A DNA stretch of 22,260 nucleotides from an uncultured bacterium (GTDB lineage: Bacteria > Actinomycetota > Coriobacteriia > Coriobacteriales > Atopobiaceae), in contig CAJMPT010000026.1 of the NCBI GenBank assembly GCA_905215465.1, forward strand, positions 1-22,260, written 5' to 3'. The notes under the pieces are model-generated. The model was not told the origin of the DNA. It saw only the letters and a program-made list of their open reading frames with translations, and did no database searches. Made by a program: the position numbers and the translations under genes. Below, piece after piece: positions 20,671 through 22,260 of the stretch (its first letter is position 1; the number at the start of each line of letters is the position of its first letter).

Positions 20671-20721
20671 CGCGCTGTTCTAATCCGATATCCAGCGCGT
20701 AACAAGCTAAAACCAAAGGAG
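20671..20721 (+). promoter_or_regulatory. Candidate preQ1-type riboswitch (H-type pseudoknot over the ribosome site)
   Basis: CGCGCTG (20671-20677) pairs with CAGCGCG (20693-20699). The loop starts with TTCTA, as in class I preQ1 aptamers, and ends in TCC (20691-20693), which can pair with GGA (20718-20720) of the ribosome site across an A-rich linker. In that fold the shared C at 20693 leaves the first helix with six pairs. Helix, loop, A-rich tail and ribosome-site pairing are in the class I order. The gene it precedes is of the YhhQ family, whose members import queuosine precursors. The linker (18 bases) is longer than usual, so this is a variant at best. Confidence 0.5.
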
Positions 20722-20727
20722 TCATGC

Positions 20728-21486
20728 ATGTTCAAGAAGGTCTGGGAGGACTACAAGGTCCTTCTGCGGAGCATTCCCGCGTCCACCGTCACCCTGTTCA
20801 TCGTGAGCGTCATCATGATGAACCTCCTGGCAAACAAGGAGCTCATCAGCCTGCCGTGGCTGGCGCTTGACTGCGGCTTTGCGGTGAGCTGGGTCTCGTT
20901 CTTGTGCATGGACATGGTCTGCAAGCGCTTTGGCGCACGCGCTTCCATCATGGTCTCGGTCATGGCGCTCGGCGTGAACCTGGCCGTCAGCCTGGTCTTT
21001 TGGCTGCTCACGCTCACGCCCGGCATGTGGGGCGCCTACTACGACACGGGCCTTGCCGAGGTCAACGACGCTCTGAACGCCACCATCGGCGGCACCTGGT
21101 ACGTGGTCCTTGGCAGCTCCTGCGCCATGCTCGTCTCCTCCGTGGTGAACTCCCTGCTCAACCAGGCAATCGGCCGCCTGGAGCACAAGAACACCTTCGG
21201 CGCCTTCGCGCTGCGCTCCTACGTCTCGACCGGCATCGCCCAGTTCGTGGACAACCTGGTGTTTGCCATCATCGTCTCGCACACGTTCTTTGGCTGGACG
21301 TGGCTGCAGGTGCTCACGTGCTCGCTCACCGGCGCCGTGGCCGAGCTGCTCTGCGAGGTGTTTCTCTCCCCCGTCGGCTACCGCGTGGTCCGCGGATGGG
21401 AGCGTGAGAATGTAGGCGCGCTCTACCTGCAGCGATGCGCGGCAGAGACCGGCGCAGTCGCCGAGGCCGCGGAGATTCAACAGTGA
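20728..21486 (+). CDS. VUT family (YhhQ/DUF165) queuosine-precursor transporter
   Basis: The 252-residue membrane protein has about six helices and the family features: an N-terminal VTLFIVSVIMMNLLANKE segment, DCGFAVSWVSFLCMDMVCKRFG and the later LRSYVSTGIAQFVDNLVF stretch with the conserved Asp. YhhQ relatives import preQ0, preQ1 or queuine used to modify tRNA wobble position 34. ATG at 20728 follows GGAG with six-base spacing; an out-of-frame ATG at 20724 lies between. A pseudoknot-like leader upstream supports the substrate assignment. The stop overlaps the start of the SDR gene by four bases, so the two are co-translated. Confidence 0.9.
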   Translation: MFKKVWEDYKVLLRSIPASTVTLFIVSVIMMNLLANKELISLPWLALDCGFAVSWVSFLCMDMVCKRFGARASIMVSVMALGVNLAVSLVFWLLTLTPGMWGAYYDTGLAEVNDALNATIGGTWYVVLGSSCAMLVSSVVNSLLNQAIGRLEHKNTFGAFALRSYVSTGIAQFVDNLVFAIIVSHTFFGWTWLQVLTCSLTGAVAELLCEVFLSPVGYRVVRGWERENVGALYLQRCAAETGAVAEAAEIQQ

Positions 21487-22196
21487 GGGTCCTTGTCACG
21501 GGAGCGTCCGCAGGCATCGGACGCGCGACGGCCGAGCTCTTCCTGGGGCGCGGGCACGAGGTCGCAGGCTTTGACGTCCAGGCCGCAACGCTGGACCACC
21601 CCAGCTACACGCACCACGTGGTTGATGTCCGCTGTCCGCAGGACTTTCCCCGCGACATCAAGCCAGAAATCATCATCAACAACGCGGGGGTCCAGGACTC
21701 TGGCGACGACCTTGGCGTCAATCTTCACGGCACCATCAACGTCACGGAGTTCTATGCCTTTGGAAGAAGGTCTTCCGGCGAAATGGGTGCCGGTGCGGGT
21801 GCGCTTCTGGCCAAGCCCGCCCCGCACGTGCGCGCCGTGGTCAACGTGGGTTCTGCCAGCGGTCACACGGGAAGCGAGTTTCCCGAGTACGCGGCCTCAA
21901 AGGGCGGCGTCATCGCATACACCAAGAACGTGGCCGGACGCCTGGCCCCGCAGGCGACGTGCAACAGCATCGACCCCGGCGGCGTGCTCACCCCGCTCAA
22001 CCAGTGCGTCATGGATGACCCCAAGCTCTGGGGACGCATCATGGACCTCACGCCGATGCACCGTTGGGCCACGCCCGAGGAGATTGCGGAGTGGATCTAC
22101 TTCGTGGCCGTCACCAACCGATTCATGACCGGCCAGAACCTCCTCATCGATGGCGGCGAGGCCGGCCGCAGCGAGTTTGTCTGGCCCGAGGAGTAG
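21483..22196 (+). CDS. Short-chain dehydrogenase/reductase (SDR) family oxidoreductase
   Basis: The 237-residue protein shows the classical SDR fold: TGASAGIG cofactor loop (residues 6-13), an early Asp in GFDVQ after the second strand suggesting NAD preference, IIINNAG, the catalytic Ser in NVGSASG, YAASK as the Y-x3-K pair, and IDPGGVLTPL. The C-terminal LIDGGE is also typical. The substrate cannot be told. GTG at 21483 is chosen because it overlaps the transporter stop (GTGA) and places the first beta strand (VRVLVTGA) correctly. Tight coupling to a VUT transporter is unusual and may hint at a shared substrate or simple co-transcription. Confidence 0.93.
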   Translation: MRVLVTGASAGIGRATAELFLGRGHEVAGFDVQAATLDHPSYTHHVVDVRCPQDFPRDIKPEIIINNAGVQDSGDDLGVNLHGTINVTEFYAFGRRSSGEMGAGAGALLAKPAPHVRAVVNVGSASGHTGSEFPEYAASKGGVIAYTKNVAGRLAPQATCNSIDPGGVLTPLNQCVMDDPKLWGRIMDLTPMHRWATPEEIAEWIYFVAVTNRFMTGQNLLIDGGEAGRSEFVWPEE

Positions 22197-22260
22197 CAAG
22201 AGAGGGCCATTGGGCGGCAAATCGCGCGCGAGACACCCCTGTCACCACAAAACTCACCTA

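Overview
The window reads as chromosome of a high-GC gut-type actinobacterium, most likely a coriobacterium of the Olsenella/Collinsella/Atopobium kind. That placement is inferred from base composition, strong GGAGG ribosome sites, GTG/TTG starts and gene content; no rRNA or other marker is present to prove it.

Layout. (1) 1-2225: the 5' part of yebC on the minus strand, divergent from a CPA2-type cation:proton antiporter. (2) 2329-13118, all minus strand: a five-gene run. It holds a 2282-residue secreted, membrane-anchored multidomain protein, a second DUF4430 surface protein, EcfT, a fused double EcfA ATPase and an ECF S component resembling the CbrT (vitamin B12) family. Both surface proteins carry a DUF4430 domain, related to the C-terminal domain of transcobalamin and intrinsic factor. 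I read the locus as a capture-and-uptake system for a corrinoid or similar cofactor. (3) 13119-14277: a repeat-rich, strongly structured intergenic region and a divergent TetR regulator. (4) 14278-16723, minus: a membrane-bound Ser/Thr kinase-like protein, a small HTH protein and an FxLYD-domain membrane protein.

(5) 16850-19530, minus: a small mobile-looking island. It holds an Xre repressor with an almost textbook operator, an ImmA/IrrE-type metallopeptidase, a DUF4417 protein, a polymorphic toxin type 50 (Ntox50) domain and a small acidic protein in the position of its immunity gene. No integrase or transposase is present. A plus-strand promoter-like box and strong intrinsic terminator between the DUF4417 and ImmA genes could delimit a short RNA. 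(6) 19694-20602, plus: a DEDDh exonuclease whose upstream sequence is an exactly symmetric 108-bp palindrome followed by a second large hairpin, so its start is uncertain. (7) 20645-22196, plus: a pseudoknot-like leader resembling preQ1 riboswitches, then a VUT/YhhQ-type queuosine-precursor transporter overlapping an SDR oxidoreductase.

The best candidate for a little-described system is region 2: a giant Ig-repeat/DUF4430/beta-propeller surface protein coupled by a one-base overlap to a second DUF4430 protein and followed by a dedicated ECF transporter. Its ribosome site lies in a long hairpin and a TetR gene is transcribed divergently. The palindromes at 19695-19898, the toxin cassette and the preQ1-like leader are the next most interesting items.
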